Shown here piece by piece: positions 20,795 through 32,035 of a stretch of DNA of 64,000 bases (positions within the stretch are counted from its first letter, which is position 1; each line of letters starts with the position of its first letter). The notes below the pieces were generated by a model, which did no database searches, was not told where the DNA came from, and worked only from the letters and a program-made list of their open reading frames with translations. The stretch is from Euglena gracilis (taxonomy: Eukaryota; Euglenida; Euglenophyceae; Euglenales): positions 59,551,564-59,615,563 of the forward strand of contig CP154955.1 in NCBI GenBank assembly GCA_039621445.1, given 5' to 3'. The position numbers and the translations under genes are program-made.

Positions 20795-21507
20795 CTGATG
20801 TGGCCCCAGGGGTGAAAAGGAACCTCAAAAACCATGTATGTGGCGAAGAGAGTCTGAAATACCCCCCGTTTCCCCTTCCGGATTTCCCAGGGTGTCATGC
20901 CCACCCATGAATCTGTGCCATTCACTCAGCACTCAGAAAAAATAGAAAAAGTGCAAAAGACCTCAATCTTCAACCCTTGACCCCTTTGGAGGAAAATGAT
21001 GATGAGGTGTGCCAAAATCACATTTTGTTTTTTAGGGGTATATTATCAGAACGAAATTGCCAAAGCCTTTAATTTAGCCCGAAAAAGGTGAAAGTGATTT
21101 CCTTGCCTCCCCAGGAGTATTGCAAATGCATTTTATGAGTTTCTGTCAAAATTATGGGTTCTCAAGCAATGCCCGACAGTTTTTTCCCCTACTCCAATTG
21201 ATGTTGAACAAATAATGTACCTAGAGGACTTCTATTTGGTTAACCACTTCCAAATACACTTGGCTTCAAAAAGCTTTTCTTTGCAGCAGTTTCAGAAAGC
21301 TTTGAGAAGCAGTTTCTCAGTGTTTTGATACAACGACGACCCCCCCCCCCCTTGCCCTTGAACGGAGGGGGGTCCGGACCGACCCAGTCAGTAAAAAAAT
21401 ATGAAAAATTGGGGAGGCCTTCCAATAATTTCCTGGTGGAGAAAGGGGAGGCAGAATGAATGGACAGGATAACGTGACAAAAACCATGCAATGCATGTGA
21501 ACCCCCC

Positions 21508-21680
21508 CCCAAAGCCAAATAACCTGGTGGGTGCCAGATTATTGGAACCAACTTTTGGCCCTGCCCCCCCCCGCCAGGCTATTTGGGCCCTTTTTCAGCG
21601 CCGTAAAGGAATTTTTCCTAAAATGGGGGTACCAAGTCACTGGAGCCATCTTTTTTGCCCCCCCCTGCCAAGATACGATA
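21508..21680. repeat. Dispersed CCAAATAACCTGG repeat, uninterrupted copy
   Basis: Blocks CCAAATAACCTGGTGGG, TTATTGGAACCAACTTTTGG and GTAAAGGAA.TTT..CCTAAAA match 60598-60890 in the same order. The 60-kb copy has an extra 141-bp insertion. A third, diverged version occupies 1-110. Confidence 0.65.
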
Positions 21681-21934
21681 CGATTTTTACGATAAGATAC
21701 GATTACGATTTTTCTGCATTGGGAAAATATAGTAAAAATATGCAATCCTACAAAATATGCTGAAAAAAGAAATTAATATTCTGAAATAAATTAACAAAAG
21801 AGACACTACACATAAAAAAAATAAAAAGACATTATATAAAGACATTATATATGATAAATAAACAAAAGAGACATTTTGGTGTTTTTTTATAAAAAAAACA
21901 TGTTTAAAACATTCATTAAAATTTTGTTTGTTTG

Positions 21935-22083
21935 TTTTTTTTGTTATTTGTCAGGGCTGCCTGGGAAACTGTCAGTAAGTCACTCGGGAAAAACGTTGCG
22001 TCAAAAATTTACCCCAAAGCGCAAAGTGCCGGAGTGACTTACTGACAGTTTCCCAGGCAGCCCTGACAAATAACAAAAAAAAA
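21935..22083. repeat. Perfect-arm foldback
   Basis: The left arm (21935-21985) and right arm (22032-22083) are inverted over about 50 bp, including CAGGGCTGCCTGGGAAACTG and TCAGTAAGTCACTC, around a 46-bp loop. The inversion continues into the A/T-rich flanks, so no direct target repeat is visible. GGGAAACTGTC is a motif scattered through the window. Confidence 0.85.
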
Positions 22084-22633
22084 TTTAATGAAGACCAAAA
22101 ATGGCTCAAGCAATTAAATCATGTTATTTGGTGAGCAAAAATGGTCACAAGCAAGGGGAAAAACCGCCTCAATGGTGTTTCAACTCAAACTGAAAAAAAA
22201 CCAAAAACATAAATCTTTAATTTTCAAAATTTTGCCATTTTTTTGAAAAAGGCAAAATACGCGAAATGCATAAAAACTAAAAATGTTAAACACTAATACA
22301 TCTTTTGCAAAGATTGTGCCGTGGTGCAAACAACACCACATGCACCGTCCACACCATATTGATAGCTGATGTGCCTCGGCATCAGCATAACAATATTTTT
22401 TTTGGCTGCGTTGCAGTTTTTTTTTTTGCTTTGGTGCATTCCGAAACAAATTTTCTGCGCAAAAGTGAATGGGATGGGAATGGCCCATGCCATCTGGAGA
22501 TAGGAAGCCATTCTTGTGTTCCAGCAGAATGAGTGACAGCAATATGCCACCGTCGTGCCACCATAAACAAGAATTTTGATGCTCCATTTTCCTTTATGGA
22601 GCCGATGAGGGGCTGAGAGCTGAGATGCCCGGG

Positions 22634-22953
22634 CAGCGGTCCTTGAGGAAATAAAAAAAACTCCAACTGCCCAGCACATCCAATGCAAAATCCGCAGGAA
22701 AATGGGCAAGGAAATTTGGCATATTTCGGCAAGACCAGATCGACATCGGGGAAAAAAATGATTCCTTCCATCCTTAGACCATCCTTCCACCCAAAACGTC
22801 AAAAAAATGCGCGTTTCGACTATTTTATTTGATTTTCGTCCCCCGTTCAAGCCCCAGTCCAGCCCTTTGGCCCAAATGGTCCTTAAGAAGTTAGAAAAAA
22901 GAAACAATAAGAAAATTAAAGAATAACTTTCTTTCCCCTTGTGGACCGCCCTG
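22634..22953. mobile_element. MITE-like element, CAGGGCGGTC family (copy 3)
   Basis: Ends CAGCGGTCCTTGAGG and TTGTGGACCGCCCTG, 320 bp, the same length as the copy at 42559. Shared interior: CCCAGCACA, AATGGGCAAGGAAATTTGGC, CATCCTT.GACCATC, CCCGTTCAAGCCCCAGTCC. Flanking 8-mers TGCCCGGG and TGCTGAGG match at 5 of 8. Confidence 0.75.
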
Positions 22954-23299
22954 TGCTGAGGTGAAAAACTTTGAACTTGGCTGAACATGCAGCACTGGAG
23001 AAGGAGAACCCCCCCATCCAACGAACACCCCGAACCAACAGAAACCCCCCATTCGGAGCACCCTTGTCATGTCAGTGTTTGCTGGATATGGGGGGGGGGT
23101 GGAAAAAACGATACTTCACGTGCACCGAGCTTGGGCACCAATGGAAATCGAACAAAAGGGTATTATTTTCATTTCGTGAGTAAAAAAAAAGATGCCAAAC
23201 AGTTCGTGGCAAAAGCTTTCCCCCCAGTTGCAAGGACCTTTCCCCAGAGAGCAAAGAGCGCGGGCAAGCAAAATGAGACCGCCAAGCACACTCGGTGAT

Positions 23300-23515
23300 T
23301 CAACGACCGGTGGCGCCCTGGCGGACATCAGCAGTTCTGGGGGGGACCGCAAGGCCGTTTTGAAGCCGCCAGGCATAGTAGTGTGCCAAATCAGTCTTGG
23401 CAATTGTCTCTGTGAAGCGACGGTCGCTGTGCACTACGAAGTTGCTGAGGCAGCCAACTGGCCGTCCAAGTGACTTCAAATACAAGAAGCGGAAGCAGGG
23501 GGTGAAAGCAAATCC
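23300..23515 (-). CDS. mTERF terminal exon
   Basis: The minus strand encodes TPCFRFLYLKSLGRPVGCLS, then NFVVHSDRRFTETIAKTDLA, then HYYAWR and a 20-residue tail to TGA at 23300. mTERF C-termini commonly read RxxxLxxxGxxxxxLSxxxxxSDxxFxxx, which this follows. The acceptor is not certain. Confidence 0.74.
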   Translation of the reverse strand, partial: GFAFTPCFRFLYLKSLGRPVGCLSNFVVHSDRRFTETIAKTDLAHYYAWRLQNGLAVPPRTADVRQGATGR

Positions 23516-26500
23516 GTCACACACAGATTTTACAGAATTTGGCTCAAAGTCATGTACCCTCCCCTCTATATTCAACGACCCATAACCTCTGTCCTTCGAC
23601 CGGGGGGGGGGGGGGGGGTCGGTGGACAAGAAGTCGGTGGTACCCGGGACCTCAATCTCCCAAGAAGGCCAAGCTTCTCTTTCTGCTGCTTCGCACCGAA
23701 AATTGTAGGCAACTTTAACATATTTTTTTGCCCAAAACGTGCCACAAATAGCAATTTGGTCAATTTCTGGTCGATTCTGGGCCTAAAAAATTTTGGCCTG
23801 GCTGTCCAGGGCTTCGCCAGGCCAAAAATTGAAAAATCAAACTTAAAAATCAAAATCAAAAAATCAAAAATTGGCCAAACCTCCAAAAGATGTCCTCCGA
23901 CCAGGGGGGGGGGCTGGTCGTTGGAAACAGGGGGGGGGAATGGTATGACTGAGGCCTCTGGTAGGCAAACAGATCTTAACAGACGCGCAGGTCCAACGGT
24001 AAACGTCAGCAACCAAGACAAAAAAGTTGCGGGGATGTGGTGTCAAGACCTCCATCCCCATTATCACACCAGCACTACTAGTATTGTCCTGTGGCAGATG
24101 TCGAAGACTTGCCAATTTATAGTAGCAAAAAAAGGCGAATTGGGCTGTCGAGGCAAAATTTGGATTAAAAATCGCTTTTTTTAAAAAAAAAATTAGCATT
24201 TTGGCTTTTTTGATAGTTCATTTTGGGACCTGGTTCAACCCCCAGTCCGGCCTGGTTCCAGTGTGGGACCCCTACAGGGAGGGAGGGATCAGCCAGCAGC
24301 TTTTTCCAGTCAGCCCAAATTTTCAACCACTGGACTGGACCCCCCCCCCCCCGCGGGGAGTTTAGCCCAGAACTCCAAGTTGGCGATTTGGTGGGGTCGG
24401 AGCTGAAGTGGTCCCCCCGGTCCTGGTTACTCCCTTGTGCTCAAACACCAAGCCACACCTGTGCCTACACAATCAAAAAAAAAAAGAGCAGCAAATGATA
24501 AGATCCCTCCCCGAGGTGAAAAAGGGCAAACATGGAAAACGAGGCAGTGGCGGGGGTGGGATGCGTGAAAAGGTTTTGCTTGATGGATGAGCACGCCCTG
24601 GTTGAGGCCGCAGCCGCCCTTCGAGGCTACAGCCCCATATTGGTCCTGCGTTTCTCAACTCCGACAAGGGGAGTCCTATCTCATGAAATATGAAAGTCAG
24701 AATTGGCCGCAGTTTCCCCTCAGCGCCGCCGCCCGGTTGCTGGCAATAAGAATGCGTGAATCTCAATATGTGAGATGAACTCCCTTCAACTGTAATATAA
24801 AGAAAAAATAAAACAAATAAATATGAATAAAAATAAATAGAACAGAACAGAATAGAATAGAATGAAATGAAATGAAATGAATTTGAAACTAAACTGAATA
24901 GAATGAATAGAAATCAAATCAATTTTTGGGGGTTCAGCCAACATGCCCAAAGGTGACCTAATCCCAAATTCACCGGAGGCGATGACTGAGGGAACACTGC
25001 GGCTGAGGGAACAAAACAGATGACAGTTGGACCAGAAAAACAAGACCTATTTCGAGGCAGAAAAAAAAATATTAAATCTTCGCCCAAACACGACTCCAGA
25101 CCAAGAACAGTGTTCTCGGCCAAGGTTTTAGGGAGGACAGGGGGCGACCAGCCTGGGGCTTCCCCTAACCCTTGCCCCAGAGTTATGGTTTGAGACATAA
25201 AAAGATGTTCGAGACGCTAAATGTTTTGAGACATTAAAAGACGTTTCTCCATTGGAAGAAAGAGCAGGAGACCTTGGGACTCGGAGTGCACCGCCAACGA
25301 TTTGGCGGGGGAGCCAGAGCACCCATGTGAATGCAACTCTCTGAACTCCGGTAAAAAATCCGCATTGCAAAACTCCGTGTGCCCTGGATTTTGTTTCTCC
25401 GACCATGTCGACCCGAATGGCCTTGAGGGAAAGAGTAAAACCTTGAGCCCACTTTGCTTGCCCCTTTATCAAACTTGGATTTCATGCGAGGTTTGGGGGG
25501 TTGCTTGAATTTGTGGCGGTCGGTTTGGCCTCAACGACATTTTTTTGATTAGTCAGTCGAGGTCACCTTTGTTGGGGATGGGGGATGACCATATGAACGT
25601 ACTCGTCAGTTTGGAGCCTGGCTTGGCAGATGGAATACTCCAAAAGTAGCTAACTTGGCGGCGTCTGACGCTTGTGTGCAATATGCCGGGATAAGTGTTT
25701 ATGCTGTGCACCACGTCCAGCCCGTGTTCCGAGAGGAACTGCACCCGCTGCTGCAGCGCGTCCGGCCTCATCCCCAAGACATTGGGGTTGAAATCACACA
25801 GCCCCCATAGGGACCTTCCCAGACCAGCCGTTGGAAAATTTATGTGATTTGGCTAGGTATGGGAATGCGTGGCTTCTTTGCACCACCTTCAGCACCAGGA
25901 CACATGCAAATTGTGTTAAAAACAAATTTAAAATGAAATAGGATCAAATTACCCCTAATTTTGAACTTAATTACCCTGTGTGGATGCTTGCCATGCAGAA
26001 CCTTTGAGGCTGGGCAAAGAAAAAAATCAGGAACAAAATAACAATGGAGAAAAGCACCGCAAAAATGTAAAACCCACACACACATTGATATACATTTCCA
26101 CATTCTAAAACAATGGCTTGGGGGATCTGGAAGTCCCCTGGAGTGCCCAGGGGCACTGCAGTTTTTTTTGAACAAGAACCAAAATAAAACAAGAGCACCG
26201 TCCTGTTCCGAACATCCACGCGCAACCCCGTCAAATAATCCACCACACTGCGCATCTTTCCGAAGCTTAAAAACAATATTTGGGGCAGGGGAGCACTACT
26301 CTTACGAGACAACATCCATGGGTGATAGAATTCAAAGATGATGTTTTTGTCTGATTTGGGCTTCATTTGCAATTTTTTGGGGGGGTTTTCTTTCTAGGTT
26401 GGCTTTTGTGATGCACTCGCAACAGAACTTAATCAGTGCAAATTGGCTCTCTGATATACTTTTTTGTTGGTCCAAGAAGACCAATTGGAAGTGGAAGGTA

Positions 26501-29500
26501 TCCTTGTCTATGGCGAGGATAGACACTGTCTGGTCCAAATCTGTGCAAAAAATCCTGGCATTTTTAAGGAATTTCTCCAAATACAGAATCTCAAATACAG
26601 TAATTTAAAATACAAATCCAAATACAGAATCTCAAATAGCATTTCAGAGGGTTTAGGGCCTTTGGTGTGATGGTAAACCACAACCTTCTCAGGCCAAATG
26701 CGAACGATCTTCTGGTGTGTACGAACGCATGCGCATATGTGTGCATGAATGCATTTATTCGCAATAGAAACTGTTTCACTTCCCTGGGATTGGCCCTCTT
26801 CTCAAAAGCTGGTTGGTGTCCAGCCCATACCATTGCTTACTGACCCGTGCGGGAGGCGGGGTCATTCTCCTCTTGCAAAAACCCAATCAGTCACTTTTCA
26901 AAAACCAGTCCACTTCCTGCCCCCCCCCCCCGGGCCACTCGGTCAAAAACGGTTAAAAAAAATCAAAGGATTTTAACCAAAAAATTTTCCGGTACCTTTG
27001 CAAGGGGAGGAATTGATATCGGAGGGGAAAATTTTCATAAACTTGGTCATTTTGCAACATAGATGTAGGTTTTGTGCCGTTATTCATATTTACTTTTTTT
27101 TTTTGCATAAAAAGGACCAAAAAACATGATGATTGTAATTTTGGGAACATGCTGATTTATTGGGTGAAAAATCTAAAAATGGCAAAAAAAAATAACAAAA
27201 ACTTTGGTATCAGGAAAAACCTGGTCCAGGATGCAAAACTTTTCTGTTAAAACAAAATTGTTTCCCAGCAGAAATAGGGAAAAATCTTAAAAAAAAGGGC
27301 CAAAAATTGCTGAATTCTGTCAAAAGCTGTAAAATTTGGCTTTGCTTTGGCAAATTTGCAACAAAATAACAAAAAAAGCACCTGGGTTCCCTTGTGAAAC
27401 GTTCAAGGAATGGCTGGAACTCATTTCGCCTTCCATTTCAGGTTCGCGCGGAAAAATTGCGGAATATTGTGAAAAATTGCAGAAAATTGCAGAAACTGCG
27501 GAAAAATTGCGGACATCAATTCTCCCCCTTGCCTTTGGCGGCGGGTGGCCACTTTCGACCATTCCTGGCGGACCACCCCCCCCCCCAGGGGGTCTGGAGC
27601 CAAAAGCCACAGTCATTCCAGAAAAACCAGTCAGTCACCCTGGGGGGGGTTCCGACACACAAAAGCAATGGTATGGCCCAGACCCATGGACGACAGCAGC
27701 GCCACCCTGGGATCATTGTCCAGAGGACTTGCCGGTGGTTGCAATCCCAGACGTGCCATCCGTTGCCCTCCCTCATTCATTGTTCATAGTGAACATAATG
27801 AAGAGACCCGAGGCTTCAGCGACGAACAAATTGGAAGCTACTTTCCAGGTCCATCGCCTGGAGGTCGGTCATTTGTCAATTTGCATCTGACGAAATGCCA
27901 CAACAGACAATTTTCTTTGGGTGCAAATGATCTCCTCTGTTGAAAAAACTAAATTAAAAAAATTGTCAACGGATGTGCTCCGTGGCGAAGAAAAAAGAAA
28001 CAGGCTGGGGATTTGGAGATTGGGAGATTTTCTTTCAGCCTCAAAAAATCTGATTCTTATGAGAGCAATTATCAGAAAAACAGCAAAATTCTTATACAAA
28101 TAATGTAAATAATGGGTACTTTGGGTTCCTTACTATTTCAAACCTTTTCTGGGTTCGTATTTTGACAAAAATCTGTGATTGATGAATCCCTGCATTTAGT
28201 TCCCCCCAACTTTTTACCTACCAAACCAGATCCTATGACCCCCCACGGGTTCTTGAAGATTCCAGGTGCTCATGGATGAAATTTCAAATGGAAATTCCCT
28301 GACACTTGACAAGAGATATCAATTTATGAGAGAGACACTTCTTATTAAATTCCATCGTTAAAAATAATTCCAAACACACTCAGAAATGTGTCCTGATTTT
28401 TTGGCCAGAATCTGAAACTTTTCAAAAAAAAATTGAATTTAAATGATGGCCGAAGAGCGCCTACCTCTTTTTTTTTGCAAAATTTTCCAAAAATGCAATT
28501 TCCTTTTACAGATTTGGACGCTCTAAAATTGACACAGAGCGCTCGTGCTGAATATCAGTCAAATGGGGGGGACCAGGGTTTTTTTAAGACCGGGTGGGGG
28601 GGAGGGGGGGGGTCCCCCCCCACCCACCCACCCCTTGAGGGGCCCCCCCGGGGGGGTCCCGGGGACCCACAAAAAAATGGCCGAAAAATCACGAAAAGTG
28701 CTAAAAATAGCATTTTTTCGGCGCCGAAAAGTATATCCCACCCCCCTCCGGGGGGACCCCCGGGGGGGGGGGGCTCGGCCGGACCCACCCACCCTACCCC
28801 CCCCCCCGGGGATCCACGACTAAAAAAAACCCCTGGGGGGGACCTTGCCCACTGCCAGGAATATATACCAGACAGGGAGCCCCAGTTTTAAAAAACAATG
28901 CTTCCGTCAAAATTGCATTCTGTACCCACTCCTCATCACACCTCCCTCACCCTCTCTCACTCTCCTCATCGCTTTAACCTGAATCTTTTTTTTTTGAGGC
29001 AGGCCTGCTTGCCAAACTTGTATTACGCCGCGGCTGAAGTATGGAGGATAAGCTTGACACAGCACAACGCAAAACGTTGGGATTGCGGTCCACCACTGCA
29101 GCGACGGAGTGGCCAGATCTGGAGATGGCATCCATGATGCCCTGGAGGGCGGCGATGCGCCGCTTCAGAGCCCCTGGGTTCATATTGATAACCCGGACAA
29201 CGTTCACTCCAAGCTCCTCCAACGGGGATACCTTCGGAACCAACCAAAAACAGCTTTCGTGCCCATTTTTTCACAATCACCTCCAGCAGCCGCTTAATTC
29301 CTGAAGGCTGTGGGTTTTGGTGACCTAAAGCTGCAATCTTTCAAAAGATTCGGAAGTGAAATTATACCGTCCTGCTCATGAGGGGGAAAATGTGATAATG
29401 GCAAAATTTCAGTGGATGTCAGCCAAAAAAAAATATCGACGAAATTGTCGTTGCTACATGACAAGGAGGAGATCGGCCAATTCCGCTGTCCCGGAGCATT

Positions 29501-29630
29501 TGCACCTTCTGCTCGTATTTGTCCACTTTCCCACCGAGGATATCTGCATTCCGGTCCAGCACCCGCTTCACGTCCACCCCCAGCCCAGCCAGGTAGGACG
29601 TCATCTGCTCCACCCGCTCCACGTCATATG
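23300..29630 (-). CDS. mTERF-family protein gene (locus)
   Basis: Six minus-strand islands over 6.3 kb encode mTERF-type helical repeats (G-V/L-D-V-x-R-V-L/I-x-x-N/P pattern, about 35 residues each) and a C-terminal segment like the family's end, then a stop. mTERF proteins are nucleic-acid-binding helical-repeat proteins of mitochondria and plastids, acting in organellar transcription, RNA splicing or ribosome biogenesis. The start codon and targeting peptide were not found and should lie above 29.63 kb. The 2.8 kb between 26.3 and 29.0 kb may hide further exons. An MITE lies in one intron (28574-28835). Confidence 0.78.
24600..24728 (-). CDS. mTERF exon
   Basis: After acceptor GCTGAG the minus strand encodes GKLRPILTFIFHEIGLPLSE, then LRNAGPIWGCSLEGRLRPQ. 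The pattern LRPxxxFxxxxGLPxSELxxxxxxxxxSLEGRLRP matches the repeat junction typical of mTERF proteins. Confidence 0.75.
24840..24895. repeat. GAATA/GAAAT pentamer array
   Basis: About ten units of GAATA grading into GAAAT in an mTERF intron. Confidence 0.85.
25670..25815 (-). CDS. mTERF exon
   Basis: The minus strand encodes LCDFNPNVLGMRPDALQQRV, then QFLSEHGLDVVHSINTYPGI, then LHTSV. It completes one motif (DFNPNVLGM) and carries a further near-complete one (LDVVHSINTYPGIL). This is the clearest mTERF signature in the window. Confidence 0.84.
26205..26275 (-). CDS. mTERF exon
   Basis: The minus strand encodes FGKMRSVVDYLTGLRVDVRN followed by RT, the first half of an mTERF motif. It would splice at ACG followed by GT to the next exon, which opens with the second half. 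Confidence 0.7.
26332..26580 (-). CDS. Unassigned ORF in the mTERF locus
   Basis: The minus strand reads KNARIFCTDLDQTVSILAID, then KDTFHFQLVFLDQQKSISES, non-repetitive and non-GC-rich. Spacing of hydrophobic residues loosely resembles an mTERF motif but lacks the conserved P/N and L positions. It lies between recognised mTERF exons, so it may be an exon, a spurious ORF, or retained intron. Confidence 0.25.
   Translation of the reverse strand: MEKFLKNARIFCTDLDQTVSILAIDKDTFHFQLVFLDQQKSISESQFALIKFCCECITKANLERKPPQKIANEAQIRQKHHL
28574..28835. mobile_element. hAT-like MITE, CAGGGTTTTTTT family (copy 2), exact TSD
   Basis: A 262-bp element with ends CAGGGTTTTTTTAAGACC and GACTAAAAAAAACCCCTG, flanked by exact 8-bp repeats GGGGGGAC (28566-28573, 28836-28843). 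The core has TCACGAAAAGTGCTAAAAAT. It sits in an mTERF intron in the same orientation as the copy at 10889. Confidence 0.9.
29035..29236 (-). CDS. mTERF exon 2
   Basis: The minus strand encodes PLEELGVNVVRVINMNPGAL, then KRRIAALQGIMDAISRSGHS, then VAAVVDRNPNVLRCAVSSL. There are two tandem mTERF motifs, each of the form GxxVxxVxxxNPxxL. An AG acceptor (TCCGAAG) precedes the first. Donor GT follows CAGCCGCGGC. Confidence 0.82.
29475..29630 (-). CDS. mTERF exon 1 (of those recognised)
   Basis: The minus strand encodes VERVEQMTSYLAGLGVDVKR, then VLDRNADILGGKVDKYEQK, then VQMLRDSGI. This is one full mTERF motif (LGVDVKRVLDRNADILGGKV) and the start of the next (YEQKVQMLRDSGI). The 3' end is unclear: GC follows GGAATTG, or GT occurs about 20 nt later. 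Confidence 0.78.
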
Positions 29631-31510
29631 CAGGTTTTTCTTATCCCCCCACCCGGCAGAGGGAGCTGTTCAGGGTTCGATATAAGGGCAGGAGGGTTTG
29701 GGTTTGGGTTTGCCTTGCCCTGCAGAAGCGCAGTGCCCACGGTAGGCGGATCAAGCGCGAATGCTGGGGCCACCTCCGTGGGGCACACCAAGTCCCGGGC
29801 ATTCTGGCCCCCCAAAAACCCTATTTTCCCCTTTGTGTTTTCTTTTCCTACTCTGGGGCACCTGTCCAACCCAAACCTGTCCAACCCAAAGCCTCGAACA
29901 ATAGCAGTTGTTCTCCGTCAGTATTTCTGTTCCCCACAGCACTTTTTTTCCCTCAAAGAATTCATTTGCATTGTTTCCTTAAAGAAAAAGCAAAGCATTT
30001 TTGTACTTTACAAAATCTTATTATTATTTTTCCTTTTTTGTTCCCCCACTTTATTATTCTTATTTTTTTCATATTAATTTCCTTATTGTTATTTCATTAT
30101 TTCCAGCAATTTCTCCAGTTTCCTTTTCATTCTGTTTGTTTCTTTCTTCTTGATCCCATCTCCTTTTTATTTTCATTCTCACTTTTATTTATTATATTTG
30201 TATCTTTTAAATAAAGGGTTCAGAGGGGAAAAAACAAATAACGTCGAGCACCGGGACAATGCTATAAAAAATCACCAGACTGCTAACGGCAGGTGGGTGG
30301 ATGGGTCGGACCCCCCTTCAGTCCAGGAGGGGGGGGGGGGGGGGGGGACACTCCCCACCTAAACAGAGGTGCGGTTCGGGTGACTGATTTTCGGCCCGGC
30401 GCTTTGCACCGGGCCGAAAAATTTACCCTCCAAAACGACCAAAAATGCCATTTGAGCACCTTTGGGCAAAAATTTGTCAGAATTGCCAAAAAAAACTTCG
30501 GTACAAAGCGACGGAAAGAAAATTTTGACCTTTCTGGGGGGGTCCCGGGTGCCCCCCCCTCCGGGGGGTCTGGACCGCCCTCCGGTCCACAAGGGGGGGG
30601 GGATGGGGGGGACACCCCCCACCTAAACCCTGAATACCATCCATACGTCGGGGCCTGGGTCCGGGGTACCCACTTTGAGGGTCACTTTTTGGCCTTTTTT
30701 TTTGGCACTTTGCGCCAAAAAAAAAGGCCAAAAATGGCCAAAACCTGGGAGGGGGATGGGGGTCCTGTGGACCCCCTACCTCCCCCCCCCCAGAGTCCAA
30801 CCTTAAAAAAATCCCTGTTTGGGATGGAATGGGGCTGTGTGGTGGCTGGTGGGTACTTTTAGGCCAAAATTTGTGTTAAAGTGGTTTGATCAAATCCACT
30901 ATACCCTGTAACAATATCAACCATTTTGTTCCACCCAGCCCAACCCTTTCATTTAAAACCTGGGTGTATGATGCAACTGACGGGTAGCACCGCAGCACCT
31001 GCTCGCATGTGACCACTCTCTTGGTTTCTGATCAGTGCACCAGACCATATTGTGCTTAAAGACGCTTTGCTGAAAAATTACCACGTTGAAATTATTTGCG
31101 AATAATGCAAACAGAACTCTTTGAAACGTCAGCCACAGTTTTAAAAAAGGATATTTCGGCACACCCCCTGCACCGTGCACGAACAACGCCTAAAATCATT
31201 AGAATTTTCACTTCATTTGCACATGCAACTCCAACACATTGACTTTGCAATTTTTTTTGCTTTTTAAAATGAAATATTTTTTGTGGAGGATGGACATCAC
31301 AAACAACACCCAATGGTGGCATGTCCTTGACATGTCGACGCCATACACAGCAGCGTTGGGCAATGATTTAGACGGGAAATGAATGCAGACACTCCCATCT
31401 CAATCTGGACAAAACTGTCAAGAAAAAACATCTTATTTCAACGTGTGGTCAAGAGGTGTTGCTGGGGTGTACTATTTGTTTCACACACACACACAACTCA
31501 ACGCATGCTC

Positions 31511-31545
<35 letters not shown>

Positions 31546-31848
31546 CACACACATGCACACACATTATCCAGATTAAAACAACAACAACACTGACCCTTAC
31601 CCAAGGCACACCGACGCTACCCTCACCCCCCCCCCCCACAGTGGCCGCCCTCCAGGCCCCGTGGGCAACCAAAATGGCCACTCTGGGGGGAGGGACACTT
31701 TGGGAGGTTTGGCCTTCAGCGCCTTTGGCGCCGAAGGAAAATGGCCACTTTGAGGGGGGTAAACCAAAATTTGCCAAAAAATTTTGGTCACTTTGGGAGG
31801 GGAAAACTTTGAGGGGGGTGAGGGCATATAAACTGGGCATGGGGGAGG

Positions 31849-31900
31849 GGGAGGGAGGGAGGGAGGGAGGGAGGGAGGGAGGGAGGGAGGGAGGGAAGAG
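31849..31900. repeat. (GGGA)n microsatellite
   Basis: About 12 GGGA units, preceded by a (CA)n tract at 31512-31565. Both lie outside recognised exons. Confidence 0.9.
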
Positions 31901-31929
31901 GGGCAGGCGAAACCTTTCATTCACATCCA

Positions 31930-32035
31930 GCGGAAAGTTGTCCCCTAACAAGTCGGTGAGTACAAGCCTGGCCGACACCTTACGGGGCAGTCCCTGAAAT
32001 GGACTGTCTGATACGACAAATCAGCCGGGTTTTCA
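31930..32035. repeat. Dispersed AACAAGTCGGTGAGTACAAG element
   Basis: GGAAAGTTGTC..CTAACAAGTCGGTGAGTACAAG with CGACAAATCAGCCGG matches 36945-37030 and 38620-38725, which share GAAA(C/T)TGTC, AAGTC(A/G)GCGAGT and CAG(C/G)GGTATGGG-type blocks. Short non-coding repeat. Confidence 0.55.

Noticed and set aside
22293-23021. 242-residue minus-strand ORF
   Set aside because: Most of it is the translated MITE-like element at 22634-22953; similar fragments appear wherever that family occurs (36.6 and 42.6 kb).
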